Below are positions 26,984 to 36,069 of a stretch of 64,000 nt of DNA, piece after piece. How positions within the stretch are numbered: the first letter of the stretch is position 1; every line of letters starts with the position of its first letter. The notes below the pieces were generated by a model, which saw only the letters and a list, made by a program, of their open reading frames with translations, searched no databases and had not been told where the DNA came from. This DNA is from CAKZQX01 sp034437035 (GTDB taxonomy: Bacteria > Chloroflexota > Chloroflexia > Chloroflexales > Chloroflexaceae): contig DAOTUI010000042.1 in assembly GCA_034437035.1 (NCBI GenBank), positions 15,197 to 79,196 of the forward strand. The letters run 5' to 3'. The translations under genes and the position numbers were made by a program.

Positions 26984-28971
26984 ATAGACAAATTCGCAAT
27001 CGTCACTTCTTCATTGGTGACACACTACTGTTGCCGCTGGCTGCATATCTCAGCTTTGTGCTGCGATTAGAGCATATTGATCTACAACACTACTGGGTTG
27101 GGTTTCTACTGTTTACTCTGGCGATTACCCTGATTGTACCACTCATTTTTCTCTGGATTGGGATCTACAAACGCTACTGGCGTTACGCCTCAATCGAAGA
27201 ACTGCTCCTCTTATCGGGAGCACTCGGTATTGCGACTGTACTGGCCGATGGTCTCTTTCTAGGTGCGCGGGTGTTATACGGTGATGTTATCGTCCCTCAA
27301 TCCATACCGGTAATCTTCTTTCTGCTGGCATTGACCATTACCGCCGGGCCACGCCTGGGCATACGTCTCTCCACCCATTATCAACAGCGCATGCAGGAGC
27401 CACCACTACGGGTATTGATCATGGGTGCCGGCGATACCGGTGCGATGATTACCCGCCGGCTTCGCCAGAATCCGCTGACGAACACAGACATTGTTGGCCT
27501 GCTCGATGATGATAGTAACAAACATCATTTGCGGATTCATGGCGTACCAGTGTTGGGCAATCGCCATCAGATAGCGCAATTGGTATCGGTGTATGGAGTA
27601 AATCAGGTCGTTCTGGCGATGCCGACGGCTCCAGGTAAAGTGCTGCGCGAGATTGTAGCAATGTGTGACGAGGTTGGAGTCCAGACAAAGATCATTCCCG
27701 GCATTTACGAACTACTGGATGGCAAAGTGAGTATCAATCAATTGCGTGATGTGCGGATCGAAGACTTGCTGCGCCGGGAACCAATCCGAACCGATACCAG
27801 CGCGGTGAGTGAGTTGATTCGGGGCAAACGGGTGCTGATTACCGGCGGTGGCGGCTCAATTGGCAGCGAACTCTGCCGCCAGGTATTTCGCTTTCACCCG
27901 GCAGAACTGTTGATTCTGGGGCATGGCGAGAACAGCGTGTTTGCTATTCACAATGAATTACGCAACTGGGCCGCAACCGGGAAATGTCCGGCACTACCCT
28001 ACGCTTCCAACACAGCGCCGGTGAGTCATTCACGGACAAAACCACGCGCACCCGTCTGCCGCCCGAAGGCCGTCATTGCCGATATTCGCTTTGCGGATCG
28101 TATTCGCAGCGTGTTTGAAGAATATCGTCCCGACATTGTTATTCACACCGCTGCGCATAAACATGTTCCATTGATGGAAGATAACCTGACCGAAGCAATC
28201 ACAAACAACGTGCTGGGTACTCGCAATGTTCTCAATGCAGCTATGGCCGTCGATGTTGAGCATTTTGTGATGATTTCAACGGATAAAGCGGTGAATCCAA
28301 CCAGCATTATGGGAGCCAGCAAACGCGTGGCCGAGTTGCTGGTCCATCAGGCCGCGCAAATCAGTCAGAAAACCTATCTGGCTGTACGCTTCGGCAATGT
28401 TCTGGGTAGCCGGGGCAGCGTCGTACTGACCTTCCAACAACAGATCGCCGCCGGTGGGCCAATCACCGTCACCCACCCGGAGATACGCCGCTTTTTTATG
28501 ACGATTCCTGAAGCCGTACAACTGGTGCTCCAGGCGGCCACGCTAGGGCATGGCGGCGAGGTCTTTACCCTGGACATGGGTGAGCCTATCAAAATTGTTG
28601 ACCTGGCCCGCGATATGATCGAACTCTCTGGGCTGCAGGTCGGTCAGGACATTGATATTGTCTTCAGTGGTTTGCGCCCCGGCGAAAAACTCTATGAAGA
28701 GCTATTTATTCCAGGTGAACAGTATGAACGCACGATCCATAACAAGATCTTTATTGCCTGTAATGCCAGTAGTTTTGTTCCAATCCATCTGGCAACCGCA
28801 ATCAGCGCATTGGAGACTGCCGCACAGCATAATGATACGGCTACCATCTTGCGCCTGCTGTCGCAATTGATCCCGGAACTGCATCGTCCGGCCCTGCTGC
28901 ACCAGGAAGAAGAAGGCCAGAACCAGGTACAATCGGGACAGCCGCTACGTATGCAGGCCGTCGGGGATTGA
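26980..28971 (+). CDS. CapD/PglF/WbpM-type membrane UDP-sugar 4,6-dehydratase
   Basis: 663 residues: four transmembrane helices (about 10-130), a first Rossmann domain (VLIMGAGDTGAMI, 145-157) and a second SDR domain with LITGGGGSIGSE (286-297). The catalytic site is of the SMK type: Met444 and Lys448 in IMGASKRVAE replace the usual YxxxK, with ISTDKAVNP just before. It likely converts UDP-GlcNAc to a 4-keto-6-deoxy sugar, feeding the PglC-type initiator. Odd: an insert of about 28 residues (336-363), rich in Pro, Ser and Arg, between strands of the SDR domain. AGGAGG lies about 9 bases upstream of the ATG. Confidence 0.9.
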   Translation: MNRQIRNRHFFIGDTLLLPLAAYLSFVLRLEHIDLQHYWVGFLLFTLAITLIVPLIFLWIGIYKRYWRYASIEELLLLSGALGIATVLADGLFLGARVLYGDVIVPQSIPVIFFLLALTITAGPRLGIRLSTHYQQRMQEPPLRVLIMGAGDTGAMITRRLRQNPLTNTDIVGLLDDDSNKHHLRIHGVPVLGNRHQIAQLVSVYGVNQVVLAMPTAPGKVLREIVAMCDEVGVQTKIIPGIYELLDGKVSINQLRDVRIEDLLRREPIRTDTSAVSELIRGKRVLITGGGGSIGSELCRQVFRFHPAELLILGHGENSVFAIHNELRNWAATGKCPALPYASNTAPVSHSRTKPRAPVCRPKAVIADIRFADRIRSVFEEYRPDIVIHTAAHKHVPLMEDNLTEAITNNVLGTRNVLNAAMAVDVEHFVMISTDKAVNPTSIMGASKRVAELLVHQAAQISQKTYLAVRFGNVLGSRGSVVLTFQQQIAAGGPITVTHPEIRRFFMTIPEAVQLVLQAATLGHGGEVFTLDMGEPIKIVDLARDMIELSGLQVGQDIDIVFSGLRPGEKLYEELFIPGEQYERTIHNKIFIACNASSFVPIHLATAISALETAAQHNDTATILRLLSQLIPELHRPALLHQEEEGQNQVQSGQPLRMQAVGD

Positions 28972-29006
28972 TTGAAGATTGAGGAGCGATTGGAGATTGA
29001 ACAGTT

Positions 29007-30461
29007 ATGAACCTGATTTTATTTGAAGATGAACTCTGGCGCAACTTTACCCCGCTGGTCTACACCCGTCCGCTTTTTGACCTGCGCTGTGGCGGCTTTA
29101 CCCTGCGCGAGCGTGTCGCCGCCTGGTATGCCGCGCATCGGCGCGATACCTGCCTGGTGCGCGAATTTGGCGGTACCACACAACCCGTGTCCATTCCCAT
29201 TGCCGGCAATACCAGGGACAACCTGACCATCGCGGGCCTCTGCCGGCCGCATTTGATGGGCTATTATGGACCTGCAGGCGGGATGCTTAACTTGCTGAGT
29301 GACAGCACACCGCTGACGCTGATCAACGGGCGCGCCCTTGATCTGGACTGGCTGGCCGACTTACTCGCCGCGCCGCTCAACACGGTCTATGTTGCCGATG
29401 GCACGCTGCTAGGCGCACACCTGTCACCCGCCGTCGCCAGCGCGGTGCTCTACTACCTGGGGGCACAGGCCACCGCCGAAGCCCTTGCGGAGTTGCAGCG
29501 TTTTGCGCATGTGCAGGAGGTCAACGCGATTCTGCTGCAGTATCCCTGGGATCTGATCACACAGACCGGCGAGCAACTGATCCAGGATTTGCCGCTACTG
29601 ACGGCGCGGCTACCCCACTACCACGCCAATGATCCGCAAGTAGTGGTACGCGGCGACACGCATATCTATGTCGATCCATCAGCACAGCTTGATGGACCAC
29701 TGGTGCTGGATGCCCGTGATGGCCCGATTGTGATCGACCAGGACGCGCGGATCGAGCCCTTTAGCTTTATTCAGGGGCCGACCTACATTGGCGCCAAGAG
29801 TTTGATCGCCAGTGCCCACATCCGGGGCGAGACCAGTATCGGCCCGGTCTGCCGGATCGGCGGCGAGGTTGAAGCCGGCATTGTCCAGGGCTTTAGCAAC
29901 AAACACCACGATGGATTTTTAGGCCATAGCTGGGTTGGTGAGTGGGTCAATATCGGTGCAATGACGACCAATAGCGATCTGAAAAACACCTATGGGAATA
30001 TTCGCGTGGTGATAGAGAGCCTGGGGCAACTTGACAGTGGGGTGCTCAAACTAGGCTGCTTTCTGGCCGATCATGTTAAACTCAGCATCGGGCTCCATCT
30101 CAATGGTGGTACAATTGTCGGCACGGGCAGCAACATCTTTGGCGTCCCGGTGGCCCCCAAGACCATCCCGCCATTCACCTGGGGCGGTGAGGTCTTTCAT
30201 GAATATCGCATTGATAGTATGATTGACGTAGCGCGCAAGGTGATGGCGCGCCGCAAACAGAGCATGTTGCCGGCGTATGAAACGCTGCTACGCGCCGTCT
30301 TTGGTATGACGCGCGCCGGCCGCACCACGCTCATCGAGACACTCCCCTCAGAGTCGGCTACCCATGCCGGCAACCCGGCGTGGACCCGCTCCCGGGACGA
30401 GGCGCAAGTGGTTCCGGCTTATGCCTCCGCCCTGCTCGATCCAGCGGTACACACGGAATGA
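29007..30461 (+). CDS. GlmU-like putative sugar nucleotidyltransferase with left-handed beta-helix
   Basis: 484 residues. The N-terminal third begins MNLILFEDELWRNFTPLVYTRP, the signature of the NTP_transf_4 family; the middle and C-terminal part (about 220-400) is a left-handed beta-helix of hexapeptide repeats, including IGPVCRIGGEVEAG and VGEWVNIGAMTTNSDLKNTYG. Members are thought to activate or acetylate sugar phosphates; the exact substrate is unknown. A short heptamer-like leader (GATTGAA/GATTGAG) precedes it, and the downstream gene starts 18 bases later. Confidence 0.75.
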   Translation: MNLILFEDELWRNFTPLVYTRPLFDLRCGGFTLRERVAAWYAAHRRDTCLVREFGGTTQPVSIPIAGNTRDNLTIAGLCRPHLMGYYGPAGGMLNLLSDSTPLTLINGRALDLDWLADLLAAPLNTVYVADGTLLGAHLSPAVASAVLYYLGAQATAEALAELQRFAHVQEVNAILLQYPWDLITQTGEQLIQDLPLLTARLPHYHANDPQVVVRGDTHIYVDPSAQLDGPLVLDARDGPIVIDQDARIEPFSFIQGPTYIGAKSLIASAHIRGETSIGPVCRIGGEVEAGIVQGFSNKHHDGFLGHSWVGEWVNIGAMTTNSDLKNTYGNIRVVIESLGQLDSGVLKLGCFLADHVKLSIGLHLNGGTIVGTGSNIFGVPVAPKTIPPFTWGGEVFHEYRIDSMIDVARKVMARRKQSMLPAYETLLRAVFGMTRAGRTTLIETLPSESATHAGNPAWTRSRDEAQVVPAYASALLDPAVHTE

Positions 30462-30478
30462 TAATGTCAGGAGTAGGT

Positions 30479-31360
30479 ATGCCCACTGCCGCACCGAATG
30501 AACATAGCGCACACTCTGCCGTTCTGTTGATCGCCTGTCCCGACCGGAAGGGGCTGGTAGCCACGATAACGGAGTTTATCTATACTAACAATGGCAATAT
30601 TATCCATCTCGATCAGCATGTCGATGCGCAGCACAAGATCTTCTTTATGCGGATCGAGTGGAATCTGGCGGATTTTCGCATACCGGCCGATGCCATTAGC
30701 GCAGTGTTTGGGGAGATTGCCACGCGCTTCAATATGGACTGGAGCCTGCAGTTATCCGACTTCGTTCCACGCATGGCAGTATTTGTATCGAGCCAACTGC
30801 ACTGCCTGTATGACCTCCTGTCACGGTATCAATCGCAGGAGTGGCGCATCGAAATTCCGCTGATCATGAGCAACCATCGCGCCGCCGAGCAGATTGTCCA
30901 CCAGTTTGCTATCGACTTTCACTATCTGCCCGTCACGCGGGACAACAAACGGGAGCAGGAAGCAAGCCAACTGGAACTGCTGCACGCATATCAGGTGGAC
31001 TTTATCGTGCTGGCGCGGTATATGCAGATCCTCTCAGGCGACTTTGCAGCACACTATCCTAACCGTATTATTAGTATTCACCACTCGTTCTTGCCGGCGT
31101 TTGCCGGGGCGAAGCCTTATCACTCGGCCTATGATCGCGGTGTCAAGATTATCGGTGCCACCAGCCACTATGTCACCGCCGAACTGGACAATGGCCCGAT
31201 TATTGAGCAAGATGTGGTGCGCGTCAGCCATAAAGACGCGGTCAGAGATCTGATCCGCAAAGGTAAGGATCTGGAGAAGATCGTACTGGCGCGGGCGATC
31301 CGGAACCATATTCAGCATAAGATCCTGGTCTACAACAACAAGACCGTCATCTTTGAGTAG
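30479..31360 (+). CDS. purU: Formyltetrahydrofolate deformylase
   Basis: 293 residues. Hydrolyses 10-formyl-THF to formate and THF, controlling one-carbon pools and supplying formate for purine synthesis. An N-terminal ACT domain (about 14-90, LLIACPDRKGLVATITEFIY) is followed by the formyltransferase-fold domain with MSNHR, IHHSFLPAFAG and the catalytic ATSHYVTAELDNGPII. CAGGAG six bases before 30479 sets the start, rejecting longer versions from 30380. It seems unrelated to glycan synthesis but ends the + strand run. Confidence 0.93.
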   Translation: MPTAAPNEHSAHSAVLLIACPDRKGLVATITEFIYTNNGNIIHLDQHVDAQHKIFFMRIEWNLADFRIPADAISAVFGEIATRFNMDWSLQLSDFVPRMAVFVSSQLHCLYDLLSRYQSQEWRIEIPLIMSNHRAAEQIVHQFAIDFHYLPVTRDNKREQEASQLELLHAYQVDFIVLARYMQILSGDFAAHYPNRIISIHHSFLPAFAGAKPYHSAYDRGVKIIGATSHYVTAELDNGPIIEQDVVRVSHKDAVRDLIRKGKDLEKIVLARAIRNHIQHKILVYNNKTVIFE

Positions 31361-31372
31361 CACAATCGGCGC

Positions 31373-31404
31373 AAAAAAACGGGCCGGAGATGCTCTGGCC
31401 CGTT
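31373..31404. terminator. Bidirectional-type terminator between convergent genes
   Basis: AACGGGCC (31378-31385) pairs with GGCCCGTT (31397-31404). Seven A precede the stem, so on the - strand the hairpin ends in a T-run and forms a good intrinsic terminator for the phosphoesterase region; on the + strand it follows purU directly. The rest of the gap to 31648 holds a pyrimidine-rich, faintly 7-base periodic stretch (31577-31632) and no gene. Confidence 0.7.
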
Positions 31405-31648
31405 CACAACATTAGTTTTTACCCCACTCACATTACCTGCGGCTGAATGAACCTCGACAATCTACAAACCCAAAACCTCTTATCTTTCACCCAATTTCAC
31501 AACGATAGGCCCTTTTTATTAAGCACATGTAGAAAGGATAAACCGACAAAGCGTACATAGTGTTTTACTGGATGGATTGTGTTCCGTGTTGCTTTGTCCT
31601 CTGTTCTTTCCTTGTTCCTTCTATTCTCTATAAACGACTATTGCGTAG

Positions 31649-31975
31649 TTATTCGCGCACCAGCGTAAAAATCGTCGCCTCCGGCGGACACCCCAGGCGG
31701 AACGGCAGCCCACCCAGGCCGCGCGTGATATACAACTGCATCGCCTGCACCCGCTCATGCCCGATGGCATAGCGCATCCCGTGCAGCGGCAGACAGAACC
31801 AGCCCAAAAACGGCAAACACATATGCCCACCATGCGTATGACCGGAGAACTGCACCGCGATATTGTGCCGGGCGGCAACGTCGGCAAAATCCGGCGCATG
31901 TGCCGGCAGGAGCGTAAACGCATCGGCGGGAACCTGGGCCAGCGCCGCATCCAGGTCAGCCGTGCCACCCCCGCA
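31649..31975 (-). pseudogene. 3' fragment of a YkuE-type metallophosphoesterase
   Basis: About 105 residues matching only the C-terminal half of membrane-associated phosphoesterases: TADLDAALAQVPADAFTLL, HAPDFADVAARH, the metal motif SGHTHGGHMCLP and the ending RGLGGLPFRLGCPPEATIF. The front half with the other metal ligands is absent; upstream sequence in this frame is only a shadow of the adjacent complete phosphoesterase gene. It overlaps the 3' end of that gene by about 20 bases, so a deletion probably joined two neighbouring phosphoesterase genes. Confidence 0.7.
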
Positions 31976-32669
31976 CAGCCACCGGCCCGAAGCCCAGATA
32001 ATCACACGCGGTAAGCTGGTAATCGACACCCTCGACGCGGCCCTGGACGGCGGTAGCCCAGTCTTCGGGGCGGTGCAGGTGGCCGTAGATGCAGGCGGCG
32101 GCGCCGGCGGCGGCGATACGCTGTGCAAACTCGGTCGGCTGCTGGTTGAGGAAGGGCGGGTAGTGGATCATCACGATGATCGGGCGCTGTCCCTGGGCCA
32201 GTTGCTGCGCCGCGCGCAGGGCGTTGTCGAGCAGGTTGAGTTCGCGCTCGTAGATGCGGGTGTCGGTTTCGGGTTTGAAGCCGGGGGTGTCGGGAGTGAT
32301 CCAGCCGCGCGTGCCACACACGACCGCCGCGCCGATGTCGGTGGCGTCGCCGCTCAGGGCGATAATGCTCGGCGGCAGGTGGGAACGTAGCGGTCCCACC
32401 CGGCGCGGGAACCAGTAGTCATGGTTGCCCCGGATCATCACCTTGCGCCCGGGTAGCGCCTCGATCCAGGCCAGGTCGGGTAGCGCTTCGGCGATTTTCA
32501 TGGCCCAGGAGATATCGCCCGCCAGGAGTACCCACTCGTCCGGGCGGACACGCGCCTGCCACGCGGCGGCGATACGCTGCGCATGGTCTTTCCAGCGCGA
32601 GCCGAAGATGTCCATCGGCTTGGGCCGCGCGGTTGAGAGATGCAGATCAGAGATGGTCCAGATGGTCAT
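31956..32669 (-). CDS. Calcineurin-type metallophosphoesterase (COG1768-like)
   Basis: 237 residues. Metal-binding motifs of the superfamily are complete: ISDLHLS (Asp8, His10), LLAGDIS, IRGNHDYW, MIHYPPF and YGHLHR. The central CGTRGW and RELNLLDNAL segments fit the COG1768 group of predicted phosphohydrolases. The ATG at 32669 starts MTIWTISDLHLS; a longer frame to 32837 would only translate the heptamer repeats. Substrate unknown. Its leader carries two heptanucleotide tracts. Confidence 0.85.
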   Translation of the reverse strand: MTIWTISDLHLSTARPKPMDIFGSRWKDHAQRIAAAWQARVRPDEWVLLAGDISWAMKIAEALPDLAWIEALPGRKVMIRGNHDYWFPRRVGPLRSHLPPSIIALSGDATDIGAAVVCGTRGWITPDTPGFKPETDTRIYERELNLLDNALRAAQQLAQGQRPIIVMIHYPPFLNQQPTEFAQRIAAAGAAACIYGHLHRPEDWATAVQGRVEGVDYQLTACDYLGFGPVAVRGWHG

Positions 32670-32676
32670 TGGAGTT

Positions 32677-32746
<70 letters not shown>

Positions 32747-32753
32747 CAGGGTA

Positions 32754-32793
32754 CGGACTTCGGACTTCGGATTTCGGACTTCGGATTTCGGAC
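32754..32793. repeat. Heptanucleotide tandem repeat (CGGAYTT)
   Basis: Five units alternate between CGGACTT and CGGATTT and a sixth is partial. It is separated by 7 bases from the preceding heptamer tract but has an unrelated unit, so the period of 7 and not the sequence is what the two share. Confidence 0.9.
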
Positions 32794-32959
32794 CATAACA
32801 TACCAGGCAGGGGAAGGGACGTCAAATAATCCCGCATTATTCACCGCAGCGGCGCAGAGGACGCGGAGGAAGCGAGTCGGAATTTCGGTTCTGTGCATAG
32901 CGGCGCAGCGGTGGGTGTTGATTATTGGCGCGGTAAGCGGGGCATCACTGGATGATCAT

Positions 32960-32987
32960 TTTTCATGTGGGCAACTCGCTGTATAAT
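32960..32987 (+). promoter_or_regulatory. Possible promoter giving a near-leaderless mRNA
   Basis: TATAAT at 32982-32987 has TTTTCA about 16 bases upstream (weak -35). Initiation would fall near 32994, right at the ATG at 32995. No ribosome binding site precedes any candidate start here. The rest of the gap from 32794 shows no gene. Confidence 0.4.
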
Positions 32988-32994
32988 GAACGCC

Positions 32995-35900
32995 ATGCAA
33001 ACGGAGTCTCATGCGAACGAACAACAGGCTGCGCGGGAGTCGGCGACCGGGACGCGGTCGGCGGTGGTGCGGGATAGATTGCAGGCGGGAGGCGAACGTG
33101 CCGCCCCGACAGTACGCCCGCTCCCGGTAGCCCATCCCCGGCGGGATACCCTGCGGGGGATGCTGTTGGTTGTGCTGTTGAGTCTGCTGGTGGGCGTGCT
33201 GGCCTATCAGTCCCCACCCGGCGGCACGGTAGCGGTTGGCTGGCTGGGCGATCAACTCTTTCTTGACTCGAGTGCCGGGCTGGGCGCAGATGCGGTGACA
33301 CGCGGCGATTTCTATGCCGATGATCTAACCCCCGACGCGCCGACGGGTCGCAGCCGCTGGACACGCGAACATGCGCAACTGCGGCTGCCCAACGTGGGGG
33401 CCGGGACGGATGTTGCGGTCACGCTGCTGGCGCAGGGCTGGCCGGATGATGTGGTCAATGCTGCGGTGGAGCAGCCGCTGGTCACGGTAGCGGCGGATGG
33501 CACCCGGATTGGTAATTTTACGCCCACCGCGCAGTGGGATGCATATACTTTTACTGTTCCGGCAGCGGCGCGCACCGGCCCCGATCTGACGATTGATCTC
33601 AATAGCTCGGCAACCTTCACCGATACGATCGCGTTTGGGCGTGATCCGCGCCCGAAGGGGCTGCGACTGGCAGCGGTGCGGATACGACCGCCACCAGCCG
33701 ATCCGACGGCGATTCTGCCTCCGGCATGGCACGCGGTGGGCGCGTTGGTTCTGGCGGCGCTGCTCCTGTACCTGCTACTCTTGCGCCTGCTGCGCCGGGT
33801 TACACCCGCGTTTGTGGTGACAATTGGCGCGGTGGCACTGCTGGGGATCGGCCTGACGTTCCTGCGCCTCTGGATGGGCGCGGCACTGAGTGTGTTGCTC
33901 TGGGGGCTGGGGATTGCGCTGCTGCTGACCTGGCAGCGTCCGCTGTTCGTCCTGCTGGGTGCGCTCTTGCGGCGCTACACGCGGGGTGAGGCGCCGGCGT
34001 ACGGCCTGCTGACGGCGGCGCTGGCCTGGCTGGGCTATGCGCTGGCCCGCGTCAGCCTGAACTACCAGTTTCCCGCGCTCTATCTGGCCCGCGAAACGTT
34101 CCCCGACTCCCTGCTGTATGGGCTGTTCGGCACGGGGTTGCTGGCACTGACGCTGGTGCTGGGGCGCGAGGGACTGCCGCGCCTGACCCAGGGTATCGTC
34201 GGACTGCTGGGTAGCCGCGCGGGCGCGCTGACTGGGCTGCTGCTGTTGGGCGGGATCTGGCTGGGCTATGAAGCGATGGTTGTGCGTGACATGCCCTATG
34301 TCGGGCATGCGGACTATGCCGACAACGCGGTGGTGGCGCGCAACCTGGTGGTGGGGCGCGGCTGGGTGGTCGATTATGTGACGCAGTTCTACCAACTCTA
34401 CGATGGTGTGACCCGCCCGCAGGAGACCTGGCCGTTGCTCCAGCCGGTCTGGATTGCGCCGTTCCTGGCGATCTTTGGGGAGCATGCCTGGGCCGCCAAG
34501 ATCCCAAATTTTATCTTTAACATTATCTTGTTGCTGCTGATCTATCAGATCGGGGTGCGCTACTGGGATCGGCGTGTGGGCGTGACGGCGGCGCTGCTGA
34601 CGTTGACCAGCCATCTCTTTTTCAAGCTGACGATCTACACCACCAGCGATCTGGGGTTTGTGGTCTTCTCGCTGGCGGCGATCTATCTGCTTTACCGGGC
34701 AGTGCAGGAGCGGCAAGAGCATGCAGTTGTGCATGAATTTTCCGAGGACAGGCGTTGGTGGCGGCGGCTGTGGGTAAGAGTGACCCGCCAGCGGTTGCTG
34801 GTCGCCTCCGGCACGCTTACTGGTCTGATGATGCTGCAAAAGCCGAGCGGCGCGGTAATTGCCGTGGGGATGGGGTTGTGGTTGCTTTTTGAGACGGGAC
34901 GCAGGACGAAGGGCGAAGGACGAAGGCTGCAACTTCCGCGTGACCTGTCGCTGCTGCTACGGCGCTGGTTATCCGTTGGGCTGGTCTGGTCGGTGCCGGC
35001 ACTGCTGCTGTTGTCGCCCTACCTGGTGCGCAATCTGCTGCTCTTCCAGACGCCGGTCTACTCGACGGAGCGCTACGATGCCTGGGTGCTCGGTTATCGC
35101 GGCGATAGTGATGAGGCCTGGGACGAGATCTACCGCGTCTACACGACCCGACTGGGGGGGCCGGGGCTACCTGACCGCAGTTGGATTCTGCGCTGGGGGT
35201 TTGATCACTCCTTTGAGAAGTTTATGACGCAGGTGCAGGCGGCGCGGGATTATCTGCTGCCCGCCTGGTCCGGATTGCCGGACGGCCTAAGCGATCTGGT
35301 CAGCCGGGGCGGGAACAAAAACCTGCTGACGCCGACGGGCACATGGCCGGCGTTCCTGGGCGTGCTGGCGGCGCTGCGTTCCCGGCGGGGGCTGCTCAGT
35401 CTGCTGCTGTTAGCGTTTGGCCTCTACACGCTCTTTCTGCTGACCTACTGGCGCACCAACGAGGAGCGCTATTTTGTGATGCTACTGCCCTGGCTGGCGC
35501 TGTTTGCGTCCGGGATACTCTGGGCCGGGTTTGACCGACTGGCAGCTATTGGCGATGGCCGCTGGAGCCCGCTGGGGTTGATCCTGGTGTGTGTTACTAT
35601 TGTGAGTATTGTCCAGCCTTCGTGGCCGGAAATCGCGGAGAAGATCGAGGATGAGCCGGGGCGCTGGGCACCCGACCTGGCGGCGTATGACTGGCTGCGC
35701 GAGAACACACCAGCCGACGCGGTGATGATGACGCGCATTCCCTGGCAACTGAACTGGCACACCGGGCGACCGGCAGTGATGATTCCCTACACTGCTGACC
35801 GCGCTATGTTACGCTACCTGGCGGACTATTACGACGCCGAATATCTGATCCTGGAGAATCAGTTGCGGGTCAAGGGCGATGCGGCGGCAAATCTAGCCCC

Positions 35901-36069
35901 GCTGATCGGTGCGCGCGATGCACCGGTCGGCACAACGGTTGATGATTTTACCCTGGTCTATGCCAGTCCGACGCCCGATAACCGGGTGTTGATCTATCGC
36001 TTCCCGGAGAGCCGCGGCGACGGGGACGCGGCTGCCTTCCGAAGCCGGGCACCCGCCACCGCAGAATGA
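32995..36069 (+). CDS. GT39/PMT-type membrane glycosyltransferase with N-terminal beta domain
   Basis: About 1024 residues. A transmembrane helix (near 57-72) is followed by an extracytoplasmic beta-sandwich (about 75-220; contains GDFYADDLTP, QWDAYTFTVP and DPRPKGLRLAAVRI), then some 14 transmembrane segments of the polyprenyl-phosphate-dependent PMT fold, with GHADYADNAVVARNL as the acidic first-loop motif. The C-terminal segment is extracytoplasmic. It would move a sugar from a lipid carrier to a protein, lipid or glycan. Starts at 32965 or 32986 are possible; 32995 fits the promoter. The same beta domain sits at the C-terminus of the paralogues at 41125, 43659 and 46013. A heptamer tract lies at 34896-34930. 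Confidence 0.8.
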   Translation: MQTESHANEQQAARESATGTRSAVVRDRLQAGGERAAPTVRPLPVAHPRRDTLRGMLLVVLLSLLVGVLAYQSPPGGTVAVGWLGDQLFLDSSAGLGADAVTRGDFYADDLTPDAPTGRSRWTREHAQLRLPNVGAGTDVAVTLLAQGWPDDVVNAAVEQPLVTVAADGTRIGNFTPTAQWDAYTFTVPAAARTGPDLTIDLNSSATFTDTIAFGRDPRPKGLRLAAVRIRPPPADPTAILPPAWHAVGALVLAALLLYLLLLRLLRRVTPAFVVTIGAVALLGIGLTFLRLWMGAALSVLLWGLGIALLLTWQRPLFVLLGALLRRYTRGEAPAYGLLTAALAWLGYALARVSLNYQFPALYLARETFPDSLLYGLFGTGLLALTLVLGREGLPRLTQGIVGLLGSRAGALTGLLLLGGIWLGYEAMVVRDMPYVGHADYADNAVVARNLVVGRGWVVDYVTQFYQLYDGVTRPQETWPLLQPVWIAPFLAIFGEHAWAAKIPNFIFNIILLLLIYQIGVRYWDRRVGVTAALLTLTSHLFFKLTIYTTSDLGFVVFSLAAIYLLYRAVQERQEHAVVHEFSEDRRWWRRLWVRVTRQRLLVASGTLTGLMMLQKPSGAVIAVGMGLWLLFETGRRTKGEGRRLQLPRDLSLLLRRWLSVGLVWSVPALLLLSPYLVRNLLLFQTPVYSTERYDAWVLGYRGDSDEAWDEIYRVYTTRLGGPGLPDRSWILRWGFDHSFEKFMTQVQAARDYLLPAWSGLPDGLSDLVSRGGNKNLLTPTGTWPAFLGVLAALRSRRGLLSLLLLAFGLYTLFLLTYWRTNEERYFVMLLPWLALFASGILWAGFDRLAAIGDGRWSPLGLILVCVTIVSIVQPSWPEIAEKIEDEPGRWAPDLAAYDWLRENTPADAVMMTRIPWQLNWHTGRPAVMIPYTADRAMLRYLADYYDAEYLILENQLRVKGDAAANLAPLIGARDAPVGTTVDDFTLVYASPTPDNRVLIYRFPESRGDGDAAAFRSRAPATAE
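34896..34930. repeat. Heptanucleotide repeat inside a glycosyltransferase gene
   Basis: Units GGGACGC, AGGACGA, AGGGCGA, AGGACGA and AGGCTGC run in frame and encode the hydrophilic stretch TGRRTKGEGRRLQL between two membrane segments. Imperfect copies, period 7. Confidence 0.7.

Noticed and set aside
33775..34932. 385-codon open frame on the - strand
   Set aside because: Antisense shadow of the PMT-type gene, with the same low-complexity Gln/Arg/His composition as other shadows.
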